This document shows, piece after piece, positions 12,556 to 25,182 of a DNA stretch of 64,000 bases (positions are counted from its first letter, which is position 1; every line of letters starts with the position of its first letter). Origin of the DNA: Diprion similis (Eukaryota > Arthropoda > Insecta > Hymenoptera > Diprionidae); assembly GCF_021155765.1 (NCBI RefSeq), contig NC_060110.1, positions 11,469,501 to 11,533,500 of the forward strand. Direction: 5' to 3'. Below the pieces are notes generated by a model. It worked only from the letters and a program-made list of their open reading frames with translations, was not told where the DNA came from and searched no databases. Both the position numbers and the translations under genes were made by a program.

Positions 12556-14747
12556 TTCTTTATGTTCCGCACGATACCGTTCGACTTTCATAAGAATTCA
12601 AGAAAATTTCATGCACAATATGCAAGTTGTATTTTCCATTTCGTTTTCCATAAAGTATAGAGGTGATAGGTGGCGTCTCCACAAGGGCACAGTTCCAATC
12701 ACACGAATCATACTGACATTGGAGTGAAAATTGTATAACTTGCTGGTTCACCATTGTGGACATTGTTCTCGTCTATTGTATGCTGAACCGGCGGTTGTCC
12801 GCTCGTCCGTAATCAGTTCATTGTTTGATGTCTTTGTTGTTCCTTTGGCTCTAAGGTTTGATGTCGCGGGTTGTTCACGTACTCTGACTTTGCATGTAGA
12901 TTGTTTAGTTGTATAAGAATCAGTGGCAGGTTATTTTGGGAGTGGTGCATGCTGTGCATTTACTTTACCGGTTTCTAGATTGGATATAAACTACGCGTCG
13001 TTCGCCGACTATCTTGTAAGTACTTTGTCGACACTCTGGTTAACCGATTTAATATCGAAATCAATCACTGCTTATATACTTTGATTAAATGTATTACATA
13101 GACTCACCACTTTCGATCTTCGTCTTGAATCAGCGTTCCGAAACAGGAATTAAGTACTGTGACTACATTTCAAGTTCAAATAAACTAAATTAGTTTTCTT
13201 CTATAGTACAATGACTCACGTTATTCGGTTTATGCCGATTTTTTTTCACTACGGTTATTCTCGACACGTTTAAGTGTGAAAAGAGGTGGACATTTCATTG
13301 TACACCAAGTAACCAAGACGCAGCGTTATTTACTTACATGAATTACATACAATGTTTATTAGTGTGTGATCTAAGTGTCGGATGAATAGAACTTTTTTGC
13401 AACTGTCCATTACGAGATAATTGTATAAATTTTAGGAATGTAAGGAAAGTTACACGATATAGCTCATCAGTGATAGTGGTGAATTTTCTGTAGAAAAAAT
13501 AGCTCAAAACAATATAATTTACAGGCAAAATCATCTTGTGTCGCATATCAGGCTGACAATTTATTATTTCTGTAGGAAACAGCGTTTAGAGTATGATGTT
13601 ACAAACAAAGAAGATATGCGAAAATTAACAAGCGCCACACTTCAATTCTTCATTGATAGCTCAACTAACAATTTCGTTACACAAATAATTGCATATTCTA
13701 TATTCGGTTTTCAATATGAGCATACTCTAAGTAGAAAGTAACAAATTACTACAGAATACCAAAATTTCCATTTTACAGATTAATTACTTGTTGCTATTAT
13801 TGTTAGCTTATCGTCAAGCGTCAATAAAATTATATAGAATGATTTACTCCGACTTGAGATAGTCTTTTCTTGTATGGATTAAATTAGTATATGCTTGCAG
13901 TTATTTAGGCATGGTTAATACATCAATATGATCTAGTTGCTGAAATCTCTAGCTGTGATTCAGCATTTATTAATCAACCTGTTCAAGGTTACCTTGATGA
14001 AACTCACATGTAATGGTCTCCTCATTGATCACCTGATTGTGTTCGTGATCCACATGTCTTTTCGAATGACAAATCTTATTATCTTTACATCAACGAAAGT
14101 TCTCCGTAATACAAAAGTTCGATTCTTGCATTATCCAAATAAAGTTCACATTCTAGCATATTTCATGTATGCAGAAAGACGAAAAAAATTATTGAAATTG
14201 AAGAAATCCATAAGCTCAATTGTTTCTTATGTTTGATACACCAAGTTTTCTTCTTCTGTATCGATGGTATTATTTACATTGGCGGTATGAATGAAGTAAA
14301 ATTGCTTTATTTCGAAAGGAAATCAACAATCAAGTTGAGAAGATAGGTCATTCACCTGCTTTAATTACACTAAATAAGTACTATTGTACAACACAAAGTA
14401 TAAGTATTAGTGAGAACGAGATTTAACATTGGTATTTTATAGATATGTTGTAAAAAAAAGTTTTTGTTTTTGTAAATCAATCTTCAAAGTTTATTCATCA
14501 GTGATGTGTACGCATTTAATCTTGTGCTATGGCCTTGAATTACGATTGCTTATGGATTTTATGTGACCGTCTTGAACGTTAATTTATTGAGTAATTCGTA
14601 AAAATCATTTTCTAAGCAATCTTGTTGCCTCATAACTTTAATATGATGCTAGATATTAAGACATCACATTGACTTATGCAATGAACTTACTTCTGTTTAG
14701 AAATATGAAAATAAATTAATATCATTATCTTTTATTCAGCTTCAGCT

Positions 14748-16480
14748 ATGGAAGCTGGTGGTGGTGGTGTTCTGACAGCAGAACGAAGTCCTGCACGCGC
14801 TAATCTGCACGTTGCTTTCACTGAGAAAGGAGAAGTCAAAGAACGTAGAGAAAAATTTTTAACAGCCAAGTATGGTTCACATCAAATGTCGCTTATCCGG
14901 AAGAGACTCGCAGTTGAAATGTGGCTCTTTGATGAGTTGCAGAAACTTTATGAAACTGTGGTAAGAATTTATGGGTAGCCATAGATAGGCTTTATTCGAC
15001 CTCAGTTTTGTGGAATTGAGCCCAGACACATAGGAAATGACCATGAATTTTCTTTTCATCGCATTTAGCATAGACAGATAAAATATCAAAAACAGTTTTA
15101 CGAATTTTATTGGAATAAGTATGAAAGAATTCCGATATTTGAAAGTAAAGTAGTTTTCTGTATAGTTACACCCACCTACCTCCCCCAAGTGAGACAAAAA
15201 TTTATCTATGTCTGATTTAGCATGATTATCTCTACTTGGTGGTTCGGTTTATTGATCAGAAATATTTTCAGAATAACCTTCTTAATCTTGCTTAATTCAA
15301 AATTTCCAGAAATCTGTTCAAGAATTTCATTCCCTAGGAAAATACTTTGAATGAAATGAGAAACAGGAATTCTTGCATACCTATTAATACTATAAAAAAT
15401 CAAAATGGAAACGTTAATTTACAAGTTGCCCCATACAACGGGTGGAAATCTTCATGCTCAATGAATCAATTCACTCCCAATTAGTTTCAACTGAACTTAT
15501 GCTCTGTGCAGTGTAGTAACCCCTTGGGAGTTCTGATGTATTTTATAATTGGCTCATATAGTCACTGAAAATTATCGGTAAATCGTTGTGTGCGTATGGT
15601 CAGGACATTGACCAACGCAATAAAAGCTCTATCACTTGCAAGTCATAACAGAATGATTGATCGTAATACTTTGATATCTGAATTCCATTTTGTTGAATTT
15701 TCCCGACAAAATTTCATCAGTGGTTTACCAAGTTATTACTGCCATAAATACATGCTATAAACATTTGCAACATACTCGTTTGATTGATTAATTAAAAATT
15801 TATGCTGTTATTCTGTCGATTAGAAGTAATACTTAGTATTTCCTTTCAGTTGACATATAAAATGCAGAGATAGTTAACTTCCTCGAGTATTATGCTATTT
15901 TACCATTTCAAACAATAAAGCCTTGGACTTTAATGAACTTTTTATTATATTCACTATATTTCTTTTGTTGAGTGAGCATGAATAATACTTTATTGATAAT
16001 ATCAATCAACAATATGTTACATCTTAGAATGAAAATGGGAAATCTCGGGAGGTTGAGGTAGATATAGACGAGCTACTCGACATGGACACAGATGACCATA
16101 GAAGAAGTTACTTACAGGTACTTAATATTGATTATTTTTTCATTGAAATTCAGTTCATAATATCAAGAGTTGAAGTATTGAACTCATATGAATATTTACC
16201 CTTATTATTTCAAACTGTGTTGCTGATTATAAAGTTTCCCTCACACCTCAATCATTTTCAGGATTTGCTGGTAGATGCAAAAAAGTCACCACACGATGTA
16301 AAGGTGAGTAGACTCTGAAATAACACATTTTCATGTCAATGTTTCGAAATTGTATTTGCTTGTTTATCAGTATATTCAACGAATATACTGAGCACATGGT
16401 GTTGAAGAAATTATTAAGAAAAATGATTTTAATTTTAGAAATTCATCAACGATTTGCTCGAGAAAGCAAAAACACTCTGA
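14748..16480 (+). CDS. Protein phosphatase 1 inhibitor, PPP1R14 (CPI-17/PHI-1) family
   Basis: Four coding exons: 14748-14960, 16028-16117, 16262-16303, 16439-16480. All junctions are phase 0, 387 nt in total, 128 aa. The central block LTAKYGSHQM followed by IRKRLAVEMWLFDELQKLY matches the PHIN domain, where the inhibitory phosphorylated Thr lies in a TVKYDRRE-like context; here it is Thr39. Then come the acidic EVEVDIDELLDMDTDD stretch and a C-terminal KFINDLLEKAK helix, as in PPP1R14B/C. Family members, once phosphorylated by PKC or ROCK, block the PP1 catalytic subunit, including myosin phosphatase. The start was chosen as the first ATG after an acceptor at 14738-14739, so an untranslated first exon probably lies upstream. 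The N-terminal Gly-rich MEAGGGGV is plausible but not verified. Confidence 0.9.
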
Positions 16481-19400
16481 ACAGCAACTGTCTCATTTGG
16501 CAGATGTGCTACTCAATTTTGACACACAAGTTTGCTCACTCCCCAAATGTGGCATAAATAACATGTGAAAACCAAAGTGAATTTTCACTATATGAAAAAT
16601 GCCACCATAATAACGATAACATACGGCTATAGCGCACTGAGGGAGGAAACTGTGTCTATTCAAGTCTACTGGAAATACATATATTATTACCACATGACTC
16701 GATATAGTTTTTTGCAAGCATACGTTGTTTCAATTTGAAAACATCAAAACATGGTTCCAAGCATTATCAGTAGATAGTTTAGTAACAAAATTTCGTGTAG
16801 TCCTCAATGTACGATCTACGTGCCAATTCAATTGCTAGTACAGAAATTTTCTAGATTTAATGTTGTAGTAAATTGGAGCACCTTATCAATCTTCTTTCAG
16901 GTCTAATTTCAGTTTTAAACAGGGTAATTTGTTTATGTTTCTCAAATACGAACGACAATCGTCCATTTGTAATTTTGTTTTAATTTCAACTGTAAGAAGA
17001 TTGTATATTCAAATTACGTAGCTTCAGTAATGTTAAATGCTCACATTACTGTTATTATTCACGAATACTTGCCAGTTAAGTAGTTAATGATTATAGAATT
17101 ATGGTAAATAATAGAAAAGAAACGAGCCAAGAATCCATTTCAATCCTATCTTCATGCTATACGTTTTTTCTGAAATAGATACTTATACATATATACTTTA
17201 CTAGATATAGTTGAAATCCTTGGCAGAAAACTTATTACAATATCTTGATATTACAGGAGATTCGGTTAATGAAAGTAAACATACAATCCGAATCTTGTGC
17301 CAAAATAAAGGTTGGCTTATTCTTACCTGTTCATAGTTTTGCCAAAAGATATTGTAATTAATGTTGTGAATCTCTTTCATGTTTCTACTGTAACAGCTAC
17401 AAGGTAAGGGTCATATTCCCTAGAAGATAGTTTAGATTGCTAATGCACTATTTTAAGTATGATTTTTGGAATAAATAACATTACTAGCACTTCCAAGATT
17501 GGCGAGTGAAAACCCTAGATCTGTAAATGTCTTATCAACTTTATAAATATTTTACAATTCATTTTCGATGATTGCTTTCTTAGCTGGGTTGAAACAGGAA
17601 GATAAAGTGGTGATAAATTAGTTAGGCCAGTATCGTCATCAATTGTGCGTTGTTGATTGAAAATTGAGTCATACAATGTAAATCTGCAAACAAACAAAAG
17701 TTACATTTTACTTCGTAAGGAGTAGCTAGCCATGAATGCTCGGTCAATAATTAAAAACAAATTAATTGAAAAAACTTATCTTATTTTTTCATCATGCTTC
17801 ATGTACTCTTTAAGTATATGGGTATCTCAACTTTTTTGCCTTCTCCTTGTATTCCTTAAATTCATGATGAGCGATCTGCTTTCCCTGGGCTGTTGATACA
17901 CATATTGATTTTGCTTAGTTCTTTGCTATTCAAACTATTGGCTAATTGATGCCCCATTTTTACTTATCTATGCTTGTCATTTTTGAAATTAGATAACATA
18001 AAAATTTATCAAATGCAATTGTAATTTTTGCAGGTACTGCACAGATAAAATACAACTTGATTTATGATTGTACAGTTGCTTAACATTGAGCTTTAATTAA
18101 TTGTATTGTCGTGGAATTTGTGATATCAGAAATTCCGAAGATACAATAGTCTTCCGTTTGGTTCTAACTACTTTTATTAATAGTACAGTAGAAGTCTTTC
18201 ATTACTTGAACTCGAATCACCTTATTATCCCGAAGTATTAACTCTCCTCACTTTAGTGAGTAACTAATCCGATAATGTAAATTCACAACAAATCTCTTTT
18301 AGTAGAACCACGCATAAGAACAATTCAAAACCTACCAGTGTTTTACTTTTTCAATATCAGAGGTAATTTATGTTTCCAATTAAATTACTAAAGGCACACT
18401 GTAATTTTCAGTTGATCATCTATAGAATATTATTACTAGCTCTTTATTTCGTACATCCAGAAAAATTACGAATGTATATCAATAATCCGACCTTAATTAT
18501 TCAGAATGAATGAACAAATATAATGAATTCAATAATGGTTTACTTCATTATTTTTATTATGAAATAAAATTATCTTTTGCTATTACGTAGTTCATAATAT
18601 CTGAATATATTTTTATTCATTTCACCCCGTTTTAACAAGTTGGATATACATATATTTATCCTATTACTACCAAAGATATAGTAGAAATGAATTGAAAATA
18701 ATTTCTGTCTGACAGAGAATGCATTTTTGAATCTGAAGCGAATGAATGAACTGAATTTTCACTATAGTAAATGTATAATTTGCATTACACAAAAATATCA
18801 ATCCCTTTTGTTTTCAAATTAATAGAAGCAACAATATACAACAACATTATCTCTGCCAATATTTTTATTATATTGTGCTTTATGCAAATTTTCGTATACA
18901 AAACGGTTTGCTCGAAAAGACATTTTAGTATCAACCTGAAGTTCCAGATATCATTCTCAAAAGGGATTTTTTTTTAGTACCAAAAGTGCTAAAGTCAAAT
19001 TCATTTTATCAATACACGTGAAAAAGATAATTCATACATTCTGGGTATTAGCTAAATTACAAGGTGTGTAGAAAGTATATATAAAGTAAACTATAGATGC
19101 GTAACATTACCACATCTAGATACAAGTGAATTTTGCAAGAAGAACCTCAACTTTTACAATCCAATTGATTTTGGAATCGTATTGTAGTTACTGTTTTCAT
19201 CATACTATTTTACGTGAAATATTACTTTATAGCTATATATATCGAGTGGCGGAAATAATTGTTCAGCCAAAATAAAATTGAGTGTCACAACAGCAATATT
19301 GTTGATTTTGTGTTAGCTTTCGAATTAGTTTGAGAAACATCTTGAAAATACTTTTTTCTTAGTTTCACTCAAGTTTAAAAAATACTTGACCGTTTCCAAG

Positions 19401-22400
19401 AATTTAGGCCGCAGAATCTACTTGTATGTGTGTATTTGTGCTAAAAAAAAGGATCAAAAAAATGTGCTATGACTGGCTTTTAATACAAACTGTAAAAAGT
19501 CATTAATTTAAATGTTGAGTTGTTTTTCAAAATTTCTGCCCTTGGCCTGCGAACGAGTTGTTATTGCATAGTGATTGAATTTACCATCATCAAATACATT
19601 GAGAAAATTTTCCGAAGCGGATCTCTTAAGCTACTTGATCTTTATGTCTATACTTTTTATTAACAGCTGTGAGTTGGCTCCTATTATAAACGTAATAGCT
19701 TCATTTCACGATACTCATTGTGTACGCATATACGATAGTATATCTTAGGATGGTCTGCAATTTTTAATCACTAAAACTCTTGTCATACGAACCTTCAAAC
19801 TTATTCCAAATATCTGATAAAAAGCATGTCCGAAGTCTCTAGCTTCTACATCAGTAGAAAAATGTGTACCAACAAGCTTACATTTTCCCATCGAGGTTAA
19901 AAAATTTCATTTAAGGTTGTATTTATGGAACCCATTGGAGGTGTCATGATTAAGATTTTGCCAACCCCAAATTTTTGACTGCCTTAGTATATATAATTAT
20001 ATATCCAGATAAATGTATGCATACTGCATACTAAAGATGAAACTTATTAAAACATTTTATATGTTGAGAACTAACGTTGTTCAAACAAAGACGATTTTAG
20101 GCATAATTAAATAATCAATATAGAATTATTACTTGAATGTGGCTAAGTTCGTGACTGCTGTGACAAGGCTCGATGTATAGGATTTTGACCACTTTAAAAA
20201 TGAGAAATGCTTCGCCTAGGATGGTTAGAATCCAACATTCTGCGTAGAAATCAAATGTATTGTTACTCTGTAAAGTTATATGTTACATCATAGTTTTTGA
20301 CCGTTAATTATTTTCAATACTCTGGTTGACCTCAGAATCCAACAACAATGAGGCACACTGTTTTTAGAATTTTGACCAAGACATTAGTTGATCGCAAACA
20401 GTTTTTCTAATTTTGATAGACATTTGGTTTCTGGATTTCGAATGTACTCTTAAACGTAAACATCCATATTTATGTATCATGTGTAAACGTTACCGCAGAT
20501 TGCACATTTTGTATGTCAAGTGTAATACCGTTGATTAATATCATATCATAGTGAATATCTATAACATATTCTGATTTTTAGATTTCTAGATGTCAATATC
20601 TTTTTATACTATTTTAATCTGTTTTAACAACAAGTATATTTCAAAATGGCTGTATTTTCTTAGAGACTCAATTAATTAGAATTAACGCACTACAAAAAAT
20701 GTTGAATAATTTGTAAAGTATAGAAAAATGAAAGTACAACAATTTTAATCGCATACAGTAATGAACTGCGAAATAGCGAAATTTAAGAGAACACGAAAAT
20801 AACTGTCACTGTGTACGCACGGTTTTGTAATACATCTGATCTCTGGGTGTCACATAGATGACTTATCAAAAATTATGGAAGCAAGTTTCTTAAAATTTTA
20901 TGTAATTAGTGTATGTGTAGTATTTACATGGTCATTTTCTAGGGTTTCGAACTACTGATACACAAAATTTTACGTATGCTGCCAATTTTTCTGAAATTTA
21001 CCTATTTCATGTAGATCTAAATCCTGTACTGACATTTGTTCAATAATTAATTTTTTTTTCCTAACCAAACGAATTACGCACAAAATTTGCTCATCATTGC
21101 CGAATATGAAATGTAATATGAAATACAAATTTTACTTGATCTGCCAGCTGCATACTAAGTTCTTTCAAGAATTTTAGAATCATTTTCATTTCTTTACTTT
21201 GACTTAACATAAAAATTCACAGTAATATTCAGGATAAATACTTTACTGCAATAAAATGATTTATTAAATTTTTATGACGTAGGATTAACAATTCGTTCTA
21301 TAAATGTTTAAATTTTTCACGTCAGCGCTAAGCAAACAATCTATACTTCTCTTCACCTTGTAGAAAATATGACTGTTCATCAAACAGTTGAGCATTCCTA
21401 AACATGGTATGTTACGTTATTCAAAGCTAATTATAATCATCAAAGTTTCTCACGGAGTTTACAAACTGATTTTCCAAATCTGTCTGAGACAGTAATATAC
21501 TAATAGTTTGGGTACTTACTACCAGATATCTGGTATTGCACTGGTAATTGTCAGATATACATTGTTATATTATTCATGTCTTCCTTGCTGGAAGTTTGAG
21601 TGCGAAATTTGCTCAACTAATTTGAATTGTGATAAACTGAATAGGCTTTTGTCGCATCTGAGAGAAATATCCTTATCATGCGTCTAAACGATAAATGAGT
21701 TACTGTGCACATAACTGATTTAATATTTATGCCTATGAGTTACGATCATGATCAGCGACGAGTATATTGATTTGATTTAACTTTGTTAATAATATTATAC
21801 GTCCATTTACGTTGTTATATTCATCTAAATAAATGATATTATTAAATTTATAGTTCTTTATCACGTTTCTTAAACATAATATCATATGATTGACGAAAAA
21901 CGAATTTTAAATATCCGGACCCAAAAAATAAGTCTTGGCTTAGTCAATGAAAGTCAGTCAATTTAAGATTTATAAATTTTTGCTAGTGCTTAGTACACTG
22001 TGATATATTTGTTCTTGCTGCCTTCTCACTGCAGAAGATTGAACACTGTTTTACAGCGACCAAAGACTATTAGATGAAATAAAAGAAAGGGAAAATGTTA
22101 CAACAAAATGTAAGTTGATGTCGTTTTTTATAATTCGAAATAAACATTTTGCAATCTTTCATTGATTTTACTGGCTTGACAAACTTTGGTAAAAATCTGA
22201 AATAGTTTGTGAATATCATTGTGTTCTCAGCAAACTGGTTTAGTGACTTGGTATAGTGACTTATACACAATTGTAAGAAATTAAGTTCACGATTAAATTG
22301 AAAGTAATCAATGGGATTCAATAAGTGATAACTTTCTATATGCCATTGTAAAATCTGGAACTTTGCTAACTATTGTGAACGTTGTATGTGATCATTTGAA

Positions 22401-25182
22401 ATGTGTGATTTTTCTCAATATCCTACAATATGTGCTACTATGAGAGGGTAAGGAAGATTTATAACTGGCACAATAATAAAACAAACTGTGAAGTGGAATT
22501 CAAATTTGTATAAAGTACAATCTTATTATAACTTAAAATCTGACCTGTATTCTGGAAATTTTTAATGCCAATGATTTTTGAATAATTCAGAATCAAGCAA
22601 TTAATGAACAATGCCAGTGTATACACACAAATGGACTTTAAAACATAATAAATCTAATGTTACTTTTAGCGTTTTTTTCCAGGTACTTCATAAAAACTGC
22701 CTCTACCAAATCTCTAGACCAGTTTGTATAACCTTCTATATTTTCCGGGAAAATAAACGTGTCTGTAACTACAGACATCCGTTTTCAATAGCTCTAAGAA
22801 TGTACTCACAAATGCGTATAATCCATCGACATGCACAAATAAAGCTTTAATGCCAATATTAATGAACTTATACTTCATAATTTTTATTCAATTGTGTAAA
22901 TTTCGTAGATGCATTGCTAATCACTATCTACATTAGATATAGATATGACGGTTCTTACGATGCAAAAATAACACTGAAATATTTCTTATCCTGAAAAGTC
23001 CAACTTTTTTATACTCCAAAGTTTTTGCAAACATATCTCGTGTAAATAGTGATAACAACGGCTAGAGTAACGATTTTATATAGAAGGCTACGATCAATCA
23101 TACGAGGCAATGTAGTTAATAAGAAACCTTTGTAAGTATTTGTTTTAGTTTTAATAAATGTGAACATTAATCAAAACGTTGTATTATTCACTGTGATTAA
23201 ATGTATGCTTTGCTGAATAACATAATTCGAGAGTCTGGTAATGACATACAAAGCCAGATGAAACTCTGGGTTAACAATAAATTTCAACATCGATACGTGT
23301 ACAATAGGGTCTCCCTTATTTAGGGTATTGAATTTTTGCCTCCCCACTCACCAGAATAACTTCAAATAATTAGAAAACAATTACTTGATTTTTTCAGATT
23401 TTTACCTCAACTGTAAGATAGTCCGCTTTGTGGTCGAAGTTTCCTATGGAAATAACATGGGAAAAACTTTTTTGCTAAGTATATATTTCATTGTAAAAGT
23501 AATAATGTTAAAAAAAATGTGTAACTGTGAGGTTTTAGTCGGCATTAGTGGTTCTGGGAAAAAATTCACATAATCATACCACGCAATCTCGACGAGTTGC
23601 ACACCCTCGAAATCTGGACTTTATTTTTATTTAGAGGAAGTGCAATTCGTCGAGATATGCTGGTATCGTGATGTAAATTTTTTTACAGATACTAGCACTA
23701 ATGCCCACTAAAACCCGCAGTTACAGATTTAAAAAAAAATATTATTACTCTTGCAACAAAATATATACCGAGGAAACAAGTTATTTCCCATGTTATTTCC
23801 ATAAGAAACTTCGATCACAAAGTAGACTATCCCAGAGTTGAGGTAGAAGTCTGAAAAAATTAGGCAATTGTTTTCGAATTATTTAAAGTTGATTTGGGGG
23901 GTTGGGCGGCAAAAATTCGTCAACACCCTAAATAAGGGACACCCTAGTGTACAATTAACTATGTATCTAGGTAAGTCGTTTATTTATTATTGAAAAATGT
24001 TTGATTCCAGGTTTACGTATACATGTATGCATCAATCATGCAAAGTGAAATAAAATAAGGGTATATTGATTGCTTGTAAACTGTAAAGTAACATCCATTG
24101 CACCTAAATTGTTTTTAGTGAAATTAATTAATATATACTTCGAATTCAAGTATTTCTGATATAAAATATGTAGTAAACAAAACATACGATTTGGGAAACC
24201 TTACCGTGTATTTAATCACTTTTTCCATCAGGCAGAATCTTGAACATTGCATTGAAATAATATAAATTCTGAGAGTGAAAAGTAAATGAATATTTGAAAT
24301 TTCGAATGACGTAATTTTATTGTTTTTTTTTTTGTTTACATTTATTTGTTTTAGCTCATTTCTTCATATATTTTCTATAAAAATTCCTTCGTCATCAGTT
24401 TATGCTCCGAATATTTGTATTGCTATAGTGAATCAGTTTTCGCTATTTTGAAGACTTCCATTTCACACTTTTCAAATTTAATATTTCCTAAGAATAAATT
24501 ACTGACGACTTTGATTGAATAATTAATTTGACTTGTAATGTAAATAAGAAATTCTCCTAGTTGCGACATAGAACTCATTATTTATCGAAATTAATTTATG
24601 AACTTCAATAATTGTATCATGATATTGTGACACCTTATTACGGTGTTAAAGGCAATTGTAAGCGTCTAAACAATGGTATTATACAGACATCTAGACATAC
24701 GAATATTGTAAATAATACGAGGATAAAAACGGGCTTTGTATTATAATGATGATCAAAATTTTTGTCATAGGATCTGCTGATTTATGTAATATTCTAAAGA
24801 CACCTGCCAATTGAGCTTCAGAATACTCACCCTTGCGCAAACCTTATCCGAGATTTATTATTATATTATGTATAATAATGTACATCTTGATTTTTCTTTT
24901 TTTAATTGATCATTTTAATGCTTCGTTTTCGATATGCTCGTCCTGAAAATCGTTATGTGAGAACATTACCACCAGTTTATCCATGCCTTGGAATTCAAAG
25001 TGAATATCTTTGTGCATAAAATATCAAAATTTGATGCAATGAAATTATTTGCTACATAAGTTTATTGGAGGAAGCATTTTCTATCACACATCAACTCTTG
25101 AAATGTATCGAAACTATTTACACAATATAAAATCGTATTAACCAAGTTATTTCCCATGAATGGCATATTGCGTAACAGGTAC
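16481..25182. other. Long AT-rich intergenic region
   Basis: About 8.7 kb without a supported protein gene. Open stretches are short, AT-rich, lack domain signatures and lack paired splice sites. It contains the 3' UTR of the PP1-inhibitor gene at the left, one well-defined MITE (23305-23946), and possibly the 3' UTR of SART1 at the right. No tRNA, rRNA or other structured RNA was recognised. Confidence 0.5.
23297..23954. mobile_element. Palindromic hAT-like MITE with 8-bp target duplication
   Basis: The element spans 23305-23946 (642 bp). The 8-bp direct repeat GTGTACAA lies on each side (23297-23304 and 23947-23954). The ends are TAGGGTCTCCCTTATTTAGG and, inverted, TAGGGTGTCCCTTATTTAGG. 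The arms extend inward for most of the length (AATTTTTGCC, TTTTTCAGA, GGAAATAACATGGGAAA and ATCTCGACGAGTTGCA all recur inverted), so it is nearly one hairpin. No transposase is present. The 8-bp duplication and TAGGG end fit hAT-derived MITEs. A related, degraded copy seems to lie at 47740-48260. Confidence 0.85.

Larger units (their letters stand above)
11800..14747. other. Divergent promoter region of SLY1 and the PP1-inhibitor gene
   Basis: The two start codons (11799 minus, 14748 plus) face apart. The 11.86-13.1 kb part is less AT-rich than the surroundings. A plus-strand donor-like CTT|GTAAGT near 13014-13022 and an acceptor at 14738-14739 (TTATTCAG) suggest a 5' UTR exon spliced to the ATG exon of the PP1-inhibitor gene. 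No other gene is supported. Confidence 0.4.
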
